NCBI GenBank assembly: GCA_015680685.1 | Contig: MNCI01002753.1 | Location: 49,896 to 76,047, forward strand | Direction: 5' to 3' | DNA: 26,152 nt | Source of the DNA: Gnetum montanum | Lineage: Eukaryota; Streptophyta; Gnetopsida; Gnetales; Gnetaceae | Shown: positions 9,777-20,476 of the stretch, in pieces | Layout of the letters: each line of letters opens with the position of its first letter | Position numbering within the stretch: position 1 is the first letter of the stretch | Position numbers and translations under genes: made by a program | Notes under the pieces: generated by a model | The model's input: only the letters and a program-made list of their open reading frames with translations | Told to the model about the DNA's origin: nothing | Database searches by the model: none

Positions 9777-10734
9777 TGATGAGACACGATATCGCATCGT
9801 ATCGCATCCCATGCAATATCGCATCATCCCCTATGATATCACATACGTGATATCGTGGTCTGCCACCAAGTCTATAAATAAGAGGCAGCTCTCCCTTGTT
9901 TCCTCATCCTGAGTTAGAAGTAGCGAAACTCTGGCAGTTTGATCACTCCAGAGATAGAATATTTTTCCATGTGCCCGCAGTAGGAGTCCTAAAGTGAACG
10001 GATCTTTATTCGAGAAACATTGTACCTGAACACAAGTTGTGTACAACAATAAAGATGAACTTCCTGGATAAACCTTGTAGTGCATGGAATAGGATTTTAT
10101 TTATTACTTTCTCTCTCACCCTTAAACTCCTAGAACATGGTATGAGTATGACTTGATTATGAGCATCTAGTGTGACTACTTGGTAACCCAGTGGCATATT
10201 CAGGATCTACACTTGGTAATCCCAATGGTAGTCATGCATGAAGATGTGTACGGTTAGTCAAGGAATTGGCTAATCATCGCACTTAGGATAGATTAGCTTT
10301 CTCAACCCTTTCCTCCTAGTTAAGTGCCTTAGTACGACCACTTCGAGCATGTGCGTTACGCGCGGTGATCCCAGCAATGATTAGCGTTTGGTAGCAGCGG
10401 TTGCATCGGTTCAAGGTATGTACGGTAAGTGGGAACGGATGCTGACGCTAGGTTAATTTAGACTTAGTCATTAGTTAGAATTAGTACTTAGTTTCTCAAC
10501 CCTTCACCTTGTTAGCATAGGAGACATAAAACATAAAATGATATAAAAATCATATACCTCAGACTTACTTAACCATACACCGTGACAACTACAAGTAAGT
10601 CTGGGAAGACAACAAATGAGTAACCCCAAGTGTTCCATGGGGCGTCTAGGCACTTAGTCTGTGGAGTTCGATTAGATCATGCATGCTACGCTCGTTTCAT
10701 ATGGTTGAGTGTAGGGGTACCTCGCCACTCATCA
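9777..10734 (+). mobile_element. Solo LTR of family A gypsy element
   Basis: A 958-bp LTR with clean ends TGATGAG...CTCATCA, flanked by perfect 5-bp target duplications ACACT (9772-9776 and 10735-10739). No internal region touches it, so it arose by recombination between the two LTRs of a full insertion. It aligns by eye with the 3' LTR at 2502-3421, sharing the GATATC cluster, the TATA box and long R/U5 blocks; they are clearly diverged, so they are separate old insertions. Across the insertion the family B LTR sequence continues, so it is nested and younger than its host. Open frames inside it on the - strand (10085-9831 and 10197-10006) are chance. Confidence 0.95.
9873..9880 (+). promoter_or_regulatory. 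TATA box of solo LTR
   Basis: TATAAATA followed by AGAGGCAGC, the same context as 2585-2592 in the other family A LTR; GATATC palindromes lie 24 and 38 bases before it. Confidence 0.75.
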
Positions 10735-10739
10735 ACACT
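10735..10739. repeat. Target site duplication of the solo LTR (right copy)
   Basis: ACACT immediately after CTCATCA, identical to 9772-9776. Confidence 0.92.
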
Positions 10740-11800
10740 TAGAAGAAATTGCAAAATTGGCCTTTATGTTGACTACGCTTTCTACTAGAGGCTGACTATG
10801 CTCTCAACTAGGGTCAAGTGTAGTCTAAATTCGATGGTGTTTCATTGACCCATCTTTATTGAAGTCTGGATAAGTGGCCCAGTAGATGTTGACAAAAAAT
10901 AGCAAAACACCATAGTAGGCTTGGCACCAACATCACTCTTTAGTGTAACATCAAATGTCGTTGCACTATGCTCTTGCACTATGCTCAAGAGTGCTATGAA
11001 TAGTGGTATGCTAAATGGTAGGTGAAAATAAGAGAAGGTGTAGGTGATGTGCTAGGGATAAAAAGCGAAATGTAGGATGCAAGTGGGGATATTATGATGC
11101 AAGGACCTCATAGCTGATGGTGACCATGGCACTAGTGTGGTTTTCCCTTGAAGCATTGACATCTCGCTAGCATGCTTGTTAGAGAGTCAGTGTCAATTCA
11201 TGGCTAAACCTATTGCAAAATTGTAGTACCTTTAGCTTACTTGGGGATATGCTCTGTCCCTTTTGGTTTTTTTTTTTTTTTGAATGCTTACTATGGAGTG
11301 AGATGCTCCTTGTTAAGTGAATTGCGTATCACTAGATGGGCTTCACTTCACCATTGATGAAACAACTTGATGTCTATACAAAAAGTGTTTCTCCCTAGGA
11401 TGACTTATGTTACATCTACCTAGGCTTTGACCAGTCGACAAAGGCTTCCCATGGGATCACTTATGTTACGTTTTCCTTGGGAAGCTTGGTGTTTGATGAG
11501 ACATGTAAAAAGGGTTCCTTGCAATCATGGCATGTGAGCATCCAGGAGGGTTTGTAATCTTGGCTATGTAAGGAATGACAAGGTATTGGAATGTGGGAGT
11601 GGATGTGGATAGGCTATAATGGGATAAGGGGGGTATGCACTCTTGAGAGGCTCTGCTAGTCCAATCATGCACATCTAAGTGTTGTGGTGACTTGCTACTA
11701 TGATGAGATGTCCCTTTGCATAATGACCCAGGGCTTCATCTTACAAACACAACTTCGAGAAGACAAGAAAATCACACAACATAAAATGCAAATAAATGCA

Positions 11801-11942
11801 GGGGGCCAAGATGTTATGAGTGCTCCAAACGTTGTGCCAGTGATAAGTGCTCAATAGCTAGCAAAATGATAGGGGGCCAAGATGCTACTAGTACTCCAAA
11901 GGCTGTACTAGTGACAAGTGCTCCATTCTAAAGCTGTAGCAT
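11801..11942 (+). repeat. 71-bp tandem duplication
   Basis: Two units starting GGGGGCCAAGATG at 11801 and 11872, each continuing with a CTCCAAA block, GTGAYAAGTGCTC and similar sequence, diverged by substitutions. It lies between the pol end of family B and its left LTR. Confidence 0.8.
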
Positions 11943-12024
11943 GCCTATCCACATGGTGTAGAAGGTGGGCAAGGTTTATGCTCACTCACTCACTTGTAGG
12001 AGGATGGAAGGAATTATTAGTGGT

Positions 12025-12385
12025 TGACTATGAACCTAGTTTAAGGTCTTGGTAGACTATGGCCTTGCTAGTTTAAGGTCCTAGTAGACCATGAACCTAG
12101 TTTAAGGTCTTGGCAGACCATGCTATGCTAGTTTATAGTTCTAGTGGATGTGTTATTCTAGTTTAACATCATGACCTAAGGATGAATGTTGTGACCATTT
12201 AACATCATAGCAGATGGATGTTGTGCTAGTTTAGCATTGTAGTGGATGAGTTTTTATGCTAGTTTAGCATCATAGCATATGAGTGTTGTGCTAGATTAGT
12301 GTCATAGCAAATGTGCTATGCTAGTTTAATGTCATAGAGGATGAGCTATGCTATGCTAGTTTAGCGTCATAGAAAATGAATGCTT
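12025..12385 (+). repeat. Degenerate minisatellite, about 10 units of 28-40 bp
   Basis: Units built on GCTAGTTTARSRTCATAGCA with spacers such as GATGAGTGTTGT. The first three have AAGGTCTTGG in place of the later block, so two subtypes follow each other. It sits just beyond the pol stop of family B, where Tat-lineage gypsy elements often carry tandem repeats. Two related same-strand units occur at about 16027-16102. Confidence 0.85.
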
Positions 12386-12416
12386 ACCTTGTTGGACTCA
12401 TGTGCAATGCTGCATG

Positions 12417-13500
12417 CTAGATATAGTATAGCTTCAAGTATGAATGGTTCACTGAATTGGCAAACTCATTTTTGTCCTGATCAATGAGCTTGAATGCTTC
12501 ATTGTCATAGGCCTTGGTGACCTAGAAAGGCCCTTCCCAGTTAGTTGAGAATTTATTTACAGGTTCACAAACTACCTTGAGGACTAGGTCCACTTTCTTT
12601 ATTGGGCACTGATGCTAGTTATGATGATGCTTTTGTTGTTTCTTTTCTTGGTACCATTCAATGTGATCAAGCATGCACATGTGCTCCTCCTTTATTAAGT
12701 CAATGTCTATGGTTCTCAACTCATTATTCTAAACTTCATCGATGAAGTCTAAGAGGATTACTTGGAGTGATGGAACCTACAATTCAAGCAACAATATTGC
12801 TTTAGACCCATAAACAAGGCTATAAGGTGTCATACCTATTGTTGTTTGATGCATTGTGTAGTAGGCCCAAAGTGCGTAGACTAGTTGGTTGTGCCATCAT
12901 CATTTGCTATTGCTTAGCATTTTCATGAGAAGGTTGATAATGACCTTGTTAGTGGCCTTTGCTTGGCCATTTTCCTGAGGGTAGTATGGCAATGAGAAGG
13001 AATGCTTAATGTCAAAACACTCACAAAAGGCTTTAGTTTCAACATTGCTAAACTGTAGTGCATTATTCATTACTATGGCCATGGGCAAGCCGAAACGGGT
13101 CACTATGTTATCTAACATGAATTTGCAAACTTGCTATGATGTCATCTTCCTAAGGAAAATAGCCTCAACCCATTTGATAAAATACTTAGTTGTGGTTATT
13201 ATGAAGCTATGCCCTACAGAGAACTTAGGCATTATGGGTCCAATGATGTCCAAGCCCCAACATTGGAATGACCACATGATTTGCATTGTATGCAATTTAG
13301 TTGGTGGCACATGCATTAAGTTTCCATGTCATTTATAAATGTCACGTGTTTTGACCTTCAAGACACAATCACTCTTCATGTAAGACCAATAATAGCCTAG
13401 CTATTTTTTTTTTTCATTTCCCTAGGTGCTATGTGACCTTGGCAAAATCCCTCATGGACTTGCTCAAAAATCATTTACACTTCACTATTGCTTATGCAGG
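12417..13500 (-). pseudogene. Family B Ty3/gypsy integrase relic
   Basis: C-terminal part of Pol, which would join element DNA into the genome. A degraded zinc finger lies around 13500-13330 (HEGF, a GH pair, DC) with the last Cys pair not visible. The core reads HVPPTKLHTM, then WSFQCWGLDIIGPI (first catalytic Asp kept), KYFIKWVEA, RFGLPMAIVMNNALQF and YYPQENGQAKATNK. In this family the second Asp and the Glu belong in the last two motifs; here they are Asn and Lys, so catalysis is lost. The frame is open across 13316-13134 and 13118-12900. Further on, ALWAYYT and TPYSLVYGSKAI follow, then the C-terminal beta-barrel part with VDLVLKVVCEPVNKFS and NWEGPF. It ends KLYYI with a TAG stop at 12419-12417. 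Limits at the N end are approximate. Confidence 0.9.
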
Positions 13501-13779
13501 TTAGTAGTATGCCATCATAGGATCTACGACATGACGTGTTATCACCTACGATGATGTACTGTTGTGAAAGTTTACGTACTACATCTTTTTGGGTAGTAGT
13601 CAAATGTTACAGAGACTCAACCTATAGAAGGTATGCCTTAATGTCATCGTACTACTCTCCTACGTTGATTGTGCTTACTATGGCTATGGATGCAACGTCA
13701 GTGATTTAGGTGATAGGCACAATGCAATCTACCATTGAGGTAGGCAATGTGTGAAACATGTTAGGTGCAATGCTAAGGG

Positions 13780-14644
13780 CTAACATTGCTAGTGTGTCGG
13801 CAATGGCATTTTCATTTTGGGGGATATGTTGGACATCAACAGTTGCAAAGCATTCAAGCATATGCTTTGCCAGGTCATAGTAAGGTTGTAGATGTTATGC
13901 CTTGCAAGTGTAAACCTCTATCACTTAGTTGACCACTAGTTGTAAATCACCTCAAATCACTATATGTTGGATCCCTAGGTCACATGCTACAAGGATACCT
14001 CAAAGGAGACCTTCATACTCCACCATGTTGTTAGTGCAAGGAAATGAAAAATGATATGCAAAAGGTTAGATCTCCTCGAAGGGAAATGTGATGACAGCAA
14101 TAGTGCTACCTCCTTAAGAGGTTGAAGCTCCATTGAAATGCAGGAGTGCCTAATAGTTGTCAGGCACTTGGCTAACGCTACTAATGTGCTCGTTTGGCAA
14201 TTCAAGGTCTATAGTGGCTTAATTATCAACTGGTGAAATCATAAGTTGTGCAGCTATAGCTTGACCTTTTTTTGAGGCTTGTGCAACATAATGTAGGTCA
14301 AACTCTATTGTTATTCCCTTCCACCATGTAATGCAACTACTTTTGTAGATATTTGTTATTATGGCTCAAAGTACATTATTTTTGCAAATGATATTAACTT
14401 AACTGAAAAAGAGGTAATGCCTCCACTTCTTAAGTGAGAAGACTAGGGTAAGGCAATGCTTTTTCACATCATTGTATTTCACCTCATGGGCTACTAATGC
14501 ATGGCTCAGGTAGTAAATCAGAACCTCTATGCCATCATCTCGCTTTTGGAAAAGCAAAGAGGTTATTGACATGTTAGAAGTGACAAGGTAGATGAAAAAA
14601 GGTTTATCTCCTTCTGGAGGATGAACCATAGGCAATTGTGTCAA
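13780..14644 (-). pseudogene. Two successive RNase H regions of family B pol
   Basis: The first region (14644-14399) is the usual gypsy RNase H following RT: GDKPFFIYLVTSNMSIT, LLFQKRDDG, YYLSHAL and KKWRHYL. A second, distinct RNase H follows at about 14155-13780: FNGASTS, then FPCTNNMVEYEGLL, LGIQHIV and GDLQLVVN, then NENAIADTLA-like residues. In the second domain the first catalytic Asp of the F-D-G motif is Asn, while the Glu of NN-x2-EYE and the Asp of GDLQLV remain. A second archaeal-type RNase H after the first is characteristic of the plant Tat lineage (Ogre, Grande, Retand), and this is my main reason for assigning family B to it. Stops and shifts separate the pieces. Confidence 0.85.
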
Positions 14645-14896
14645 CTCTTGCTTTTTAAGATTGTCAAATGATTGTTGGCATTGAGCTGTCCACTTGGCGT
14701 GGGCTTCTTCCTTGACTAGATGTTACATTGGTTGTAACTTATCAATTAACCAAGTGATAAACCTACATATGAATTGTAGTCTACCTTGCAACCCTCATGG
14801 CTCCTTAAGGTTTTCCAATGGTGCTAAATTGGTTATGGCCTTAACCTTTTCAAGGTCTATGCATATACCTTCTTTGGATACTACAAAACTAAACAT

Positions 14897-15894
14897 CTAG
14901 CTCATTCTAACTCCAAAAACATATTTCTTGGGGTTTAACCTAAGCTTGTGTCTTAGGCAAAATTTAAGCACTAATTCTAAATCATTTGCATGGTCATGGG
15001 TCACTTTGGACTTAACTGCAATGTCATCGATGTAGTCATTCAGCAAACTTAGCATGAAATCACTAAAAATATATGTCATCACATGTTGACATGTTACCCT
15101 TGTGTTCTTTAGTTCAAAAGGCATCATGGTCTAGCAAAATGTACCCCAAGGGGTTATGAAGGTTGTACTGAGTTGATGCTCAGGGTTGATCCTAATCTAG
15201 TTGTAGCCCAAAAATCCATCCATGAAGGACAACAACGCGTGTCTAGTTGTGGTATCGATAATTGATTAATACTAGGCAACAAGAAGTTATCTTTCATTGT
15301 TGCCTTGTTTAGATCCCAGAAGTCTATGCATATGCATATACTTCCATTTTTCTTAGGCACAACTATGATGTTGGAGACCCACTTTGCATAGTCAATAGTT
15401 TGAATGAAACCAACTTTGTAAAGCTTGATGATCTCATCACGAATTGCCAATGCCATCTCAAGCCTAACTTTGTGTGCTTTCTACTTAACTAGTTTAATGC
15501 AAGGGTCAAGGACGATATTGTGCTTGACTAGTTGAGGATCTAGGCCTAGCATGTCTTCATATGACCATGCAAAGGCTTTGATGTTATCATTGAGCATTCT
15601 ACAAATGTCTTGGGCATGTAGGGGCTCTAGTGAGGAAATTAACTTTAGTGTTCTCACCTCACTGTTATGTGTTGTCATAGGGATCTCGACAAGGGGATCC
15701 TCTATGATGTCCCCTACCTCTAGGTTAAGAGCCTTCAATAGATGGTCAGGCCAATCTAGTGGTGATTCTACAGAGGCTATGTGTTCAGCATAGGTTGTAG
15801 GTTGAAGATCAAGACAATGAGGATCAATGCATCACTTAATGTTGCCTTGAGGCCCCATGAGGACCAGAGGTGAGAGGAGCTATTTGGGAATATC
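14897..15894 (-). pseudogene. Family B Ty3/gypsy reverse transcriptase relic
   Basis: The frame first recognisable at about 15793 leads into the linker AFAWSYEDMLGLDPQLVKHNI (start of RT in this family, near 15610). RT fingers and palm follow: EIIKLYKVGFIQ, WVSNIIVVPKKNG and CIDFWDLNKA (15456-15300), where R-D-L-N normally stands but Arg is Trp. FMDGFLGYN lies near 15220 after a frame change, then MMPFELKN and the catalytic motif YIDD at 15034-15023, which is intact. RLNPKKYVFGV follows. Stops lie at about 15196 and 15133, so no continuous protein is possible. An ATG at 15894 precedes the block, but no protease precedes it: upstream DNA is unrelated, so gag-protease and RT have been separated by 15900-23050. 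Confidence 0.92.
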
Positions 15895-16200
15895 CATGTT
15901 GTGTTCCTTAAAAATCAACCATAAAAATTTTAAGAAACACCTATTTCACAAAGTCAATGTGCACAAATGAAAAAAACAATGCAGTGAAGTTTACCTAAGT
16001 ATGCATGCAAGTTGCTATGGGAAGTAAGCATGTTTGTGCTAGTTTTAGGCCTTGGCAAGCCATATGTATGCTAGTTTTAGGTCTTAGCATACCATATATG
16101 TGTTAGACATGCCATTCTAGGGAGGCTTGATCATGCTCGAGGAGTGAAATTAAGTTGCACATTCATAAGGCAATGAAAAATCATGATTCCAAGCTAAGTA
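15895..16200. other. Junction region with two minisatellite units
   Basis: Marks the break between family B pol and the inverted LTR-bearing block. It contains two same-strand units TGCTAGTTTTAGGYCTTGGC-like at about 16027 and 16061, related to the array at 12025-12385, which lies next to the other end of pol. I see no clear target duplication that would define the exact breakpoint. Confidence 0.4.
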
Positions 16201-18120
16201 TGGGTGACTACACTCTCTTTTGACTATGCTCTTCACTAGGCCTTTGGTGTGGAGCATAGTCCTAGGTTAGTGAATCATTAAATGATCCCAAGAGGGTATA
16301 TAGAATTATTTTCACCATGGGTAAGTTGTCATTTTCTTACTTTGAACCGTGACATCTAAAGCATAGTCTTGCCATTACTGTTGTCTCGCTACCAATGGAG
16401 ACCATAGATGGTAAGAATGGCACACTGCAGTAGGTGCCTGCACCTAGGACTAGCGAATGTCACTGAGGAGGAGAGAGCAATGGGCCTGAAACACCATCAA
16501 ATTTGGGCTCTTGGTTCTCAACTGCAAATTTGGCTAATTGTCAACATAGTTGACATGGATAGTGCAGATTCGAAAAATTTTCTAAGTGTCAACAGTAGCT
16601 GCAAATTTTTCTAAGTGTCCTAACTATGCTCACCCTGGTAGAACTATGCTCTAAAGCATAGTCAGTGTAGTCAACCTTGGAATGATCAATTTTGTAGATT
16701 TTCACCTAAGTGTCAAGCTAGAGCCTATTAAGCATGGTTGGGATGTAAAAAATAGTTTAGCAAAAGTTCTAACTTTTGGCACTATGCTCCCTACTATGCT
16801 CTAGAGTGTAGTTAGTGTAATCAACATTGAGGACATCAACTCTGCAAGATTTCTCTAAGTGTTTGGGCTATACTCTCCTTGCTAGGATTATGCTCTAGAG
16901 CATAGCTAGTGTAGTAGCTAGCGTAGTCTACACTAGACCTCACTTTTTGCAAAATTTTCCTAACTTCATGGGCTACACTCCATAGTGTAGTCAGCGTAGT
17001 CTACCGGAACTACCTTTAGAAGCCTCTAGAACTTAGCACCAACCTACATCTTAGCTTCAACATTCATTTAATAAGTAAGATTAGCATGTTTTGTCCCTTC
17101 TACATCCTCCATTTGCCTCCAAATTGTACCTATGCTTGACACCACTTGGCAGAGTGGATAGCATAGTCCCGAAGCGTAGTCTCCAAACTACACTATTTTG
17201 CATTATTGTCAGGTACATTATGGTCTATTGAGCACTCACACATGTAGTCTTAGCACCATAGTTACAATCTAGCAAGTTCACAGGGTCCATTGAAGCACAC
17301 CAACAAAACACCAGCTTGCTTGAGTGGGAGCGTAGTTGGCGCTAGCGTAGTCCCAACTACCCCTTTGCCACGTGGTGCCTAATCTATGAATCACAGCAAC
17401 CCTAGCCCTATAAATACCCTAGTGCTTCACATTTTAGGGGTTGGAAAATCTTGCATCCAGTTGGCAAATTTAAACATTGGCATTCTTAGCACTCTCACAC
17501 CTGAGCATACTTGGCATTTTCGTGAACTTTGGAACACCACTACAGATCCTTTGTACACTACCTAACATATCGCCAACCACTGTAGCCTGTAGGACACCAT
17601 GATAGCCAACCGATCAGGCTTAGACTCCATGGAAAATGTTAGTTTTCCTATCTAGACACCCCAAGACTATGACTACACTTACCTACTGCACCTATTGTAC
17701 ACTGAATACCTACTAAACTTTCCTTTGCAATTGACTACACTCCCCTGTCTGGGGTGGTGTCACTTTTTCTCTTGCTTACTTCTTGCACATTTTTAGCATT
17801 TTCTCCTACATTTTAGCATTTTACATACATTTTTTATTATTCTTTACACACATTCATGCATTCACACCTTCATTTTCATGCCCAAAAATTTCATTATGCT
17901 CACCCCCATGAGCACCATGAACATTGAAAATAGCATGTGAACTCTTAACAACCATTTTTTTGTAACACCTATAAGTCCTAGTTTGATCAACAAGATCATT
18001 TTAGACACCCCACATCCATTTTCCAACAAGCCCTCATGTAGAAGTAGGGTCAAGACTACGTGATCATGGACCTTTTGGTGTCCCTTTTGAGCTTTCGATG
18101 TTTTTGATCACTACAGGGCT
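16201..18120 (+). mobile_element. Third family B LTR copy, inverted (+ orientation)
   Basis: Its order is the reverse complement of the left LTR: a U3 rich in ACTATGCTC/GAGCATAGT motifs (16206-17360), TATAAATACCC at 17409, the CTAGACACC block (17652), ACCTATTGTACAC, a T-rich stretch with repeated TTTAGCATTTT, then a block around 18020-18115 that matches 8650-8490 reversed (GATCAACAAGATCATTT and ATGTTTTTGATCAC landmarks). It lies between gag and pol of the - strand element, so it is either an inserted second copy or the result of a rearrangement. Both ends are approximate. An open frame at 16408-16614 is chance. Confidence 0.6.
17409..17416 (+). promoter_or_regulatory. TATA box of inverted family B LTR
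   Basis: TATAAATACCC, preceded by CCTAGCCC, matching the left LTR's - strand TATA box at 9206-9199. It points toward the decayed intron-bearing gene about 2.3 kb downstream and could once have driven it. Confidence 0.65.
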
Positions 18121-18344
18121 GCCTGCCATAGGGTCACATGGAGGAGAGAAGGTCGTCAGTGTCAGTTAGGTGCATTAACTACATTCTTCCTTCTTTTTGT
18201 CCATTTTCATTTTTTTTTATTTTTGATATCCTTGGCAAGGGTTTGGGAGCATAGTCTCTTATGCACCCTACCATGGTGCCTTTTCATGGCAATGGCCACC
18301 ATCACCCCATGTCATTTTAGCACAACGCAGTGGTAGGAAGGGTG

Positions 18345-18452
18345 TCAAGGTGGGGAGGGTTTGGTCTATTTTTGCTATGCATGGGATTAGGGAGGGCATG
18401 ATGGTGAGGAGGGTTTGGCCTATTTTTGCTACATGTGGGATTAGGGAGGATG
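18345..18452 (+). repeat. 54-bp tandem duplication
   Basis: Two units containing GGGTTTGGYCTATTTTTGCT and GTGGGATTAGGGAGG-like sequence, starting near 18345 and 18399; GGGTTTGG recurs exactly 54 bases apart (18357 and 18411). Confidence 0.85.
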
Positions 18453-18916
18453 ATGCATTACGTTTTGTGATGCAGCCATGAAGACAATGGATACTATTGC
18501 ATGATGCAGTGTGGCCACAAGGGCTATGCATTGGGTTTTGGGATTGCAGGGTTTAGGGGCCCTATGTTGGTGCAGCTATTGTTGCATTCTTTCTCCTTCT
18601 TTGGTGCGACTGCAGGGGAGGATTTTATTATGAGGGTTTTGAGGCATGCATGCACAGGGTTTGTGGGTAGGGGCTTTGGGTACGAGGGCAGGTGCTGTGG
18701 TTAGGCTCCCATGAGCCACATTTTGTGGTGTGGTCATAGGGGGCACTAGGATTCTGGCGACAGCTAGGAAATGACCTGCTATAGGGGCAAAGGGTGAAAT
18801 AGTGATCTATCCCTACATTTTTTAAAAGTCTTTTTTGGAGGTTTAGGGTAATAGTGGTGAAGGAGAGAGAGAGGGTAGGGCTTGATAGGCAAGACAAGAA
18901 TTTGAATGCAGTAGCT

Positions 18917-18988
18917 TAGTAGGGCAGCAGTGCAATGCGCAGTAGGGTAGCAACACAATGCATAGTAGGGTAGCAGGGTGGCAATGCA
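18917..18988 (+). repeat. About 23-bp tandem repeat, three units
   Basis: Three units of YAGTAGGGYAGCARNRCAATGC type at 18917-18939, 18940-18962 and 18963-18988, the last slightly longer. Confidence 0.85.
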
Positions 18989-20476
18989 TGGAGACTATGC
19001 TCTCCACTATTGTAGCCAAAACTATGCTACCAACATCTTGGAAGCATTCTTGCCATCAAAGTGTTTGTCAAAATGTTTACTTCACTAAGTGTTTGTTGAA
19101 AAGTGCGTTTTGTTTTAGGATTACACTCTTTGCATTTTAGAGTGTAGTCAAGATGGTCCTAGAGTTAGAAAAAATTTTACCCTTTATTGTTTGAATTGTG
19201 CTCTCCATTAAGGCAACTTGGAGTTAGAAAAACTTTGCAGTTTTTTGAACTATGCTCTCCACGAAGGTAGTCCAGAGTTAGAAAAATTTTACATAAATTT
19301 TGTGTTAACTATGCTTGATGCTAAACCTACAAAATGTAGCACTAAGCCAATGAAATCATGCTATACACCAATGAGTACCAGACATGTTAAATGAGTTGAT
19401 TGACATCATATACCTGTGAGGCCTTAGAGTGCATTGCCAAGATTAGGATTTTTTTTCTTTGTTAGTATGTGTTGCATCTTGCTAATTTTTCTAACTTATC
19501 TTAATAATTTAATGCCAAAATTTGCAACTATGTATGTATACTAACAGTTTGCCTATTACTTAGAGGTTGTAGGGTGTTGTTGAAGTTTGTTCTGATTGTA
19601 GTTGAGCTTGTAGGCATCTTATGTTGCATGAGTGAACCTATTCCTCACATGCTTGCACCAAATATGTCAGTGGGTCATCAAGTAATGTGATTTTGGCTAG
19701 GGGCCCATGAGTTCTTGGAATACCTACTATAGTAGTTTAGTATGATCATGTGATCACACTTGACAGCGAAGGCTACTAGTGCTATCATCAAGACATTGCT
19801 ACACAAGGCTAACTAAGGCATCTTGAAATTCATCTTAGATGAGCCCACTACTAGTGTTGATGGGACAGGTGGTTTGGGTAGAGGTCCTAGGAGCACTTGA
19901 TAACTTTCCAGGATATGGCACATGATGGGGTTTGCTTATTAGAACAAGAGAAACACCCTTTTTATTGTGCTATAGTTGCATACCCTATTCCAGAACCCAC
20001 CTAGAACTATCTACTACACTAAAGGGTAAGTTCTTTCATGGTTCTCGTAGTGTTTTTTCACTAGTAGCTCATGTTAAATTGCTAAGAGCTCATGATTAAT
20101 GCCAAGTTCAAAGTTGATGAGGAGGGCATGCATGATGAGGTGGATGCTCTAGCCTTGACTCACACTACCTTAGAGGTGTTCTTATCTAGCATGAATGTTC
20201 AAAAAGTTGTGATTGAGTAGGTGGGGTCTAATCTGAAGGCCTAACCTACTCGATACCCAAAGGCATATGAGTGATGTAGGACCCATGGTTTGTTAGATGA
20301 AGAGTGGGCTACTAGTGAGATTAACACCAAGGAGATGCTTCCAACACCCCCCTCATCTCACAGCCCATTTGTACCACATACTTATCTATGTTTTGACTCA
20401 TGTGGTTTTTCATGTATACCTTTCAGTTGCTCATTTATATGATGCTAAGATTGACATTGATTTGCCTTTGTTGTAG

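Larger units (their letters stand above)
8331..11600 (-). mobile_element. Left (3') LTR copy of family B element, interrupted by a solo LTR
   Basis: Oriented on the - strand. Its R/U5 part (about 8515-8890) matches the right copy at about 25765-26110 in the same orientation. The stretch from its TATA box down to about 8515 matches 17409-18115 in inverted orientation, with shared landmarks TATAAATACCC, CTAGACACC (8983-8975), TTGTACAC and the ATGTTTTTG-TCA-CAC end block. The TATA to CTAGACACC distance is about 220 bases here and about 240 in the + copy. U3 contains many ACTAYRCTC/GAGYRTAGT motifs. The family A solo LTR (9777-10734) splits U3. The outer end near 8330 is set by the change of base composition; the inner end is uncertain and could lie anywhere from about 11,000 to 12,000. 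Confidence 0.6.
18121..19640. other. Non-coding stretch between inverted LTR and + strand gene relic
   Basis: No gene recognised. It contains two small tandem repeats (18345-18452, 18917-18988) and further ACTATGCTCTCC motifs near 18991 and 19250, so it may still be family B leader or LTR-derived sequence. Open frames at 18268-18531, 18501-18704, 18628-18897 and 18958-19140 overlap on opposite strands and come from the repeats. Confidence 0.4.

Noticed and set aside
9831-10197. Two - strand open frames inside the solo LTR
   Set aside because: LTR sequence with TATA box and R/U5 blocks; the frames are not shared with the other LTR copy.
12025-12385. CRISPR array
   Set aside because: Units drift continuously with no constant repeat and unique spacer pattern, and the context is a plant retrotransposon.
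13009-13338. 109-codon + strand open frame
   Set aside because: Shadow of the integrase on the - strand, which carries the recognisable motifs.
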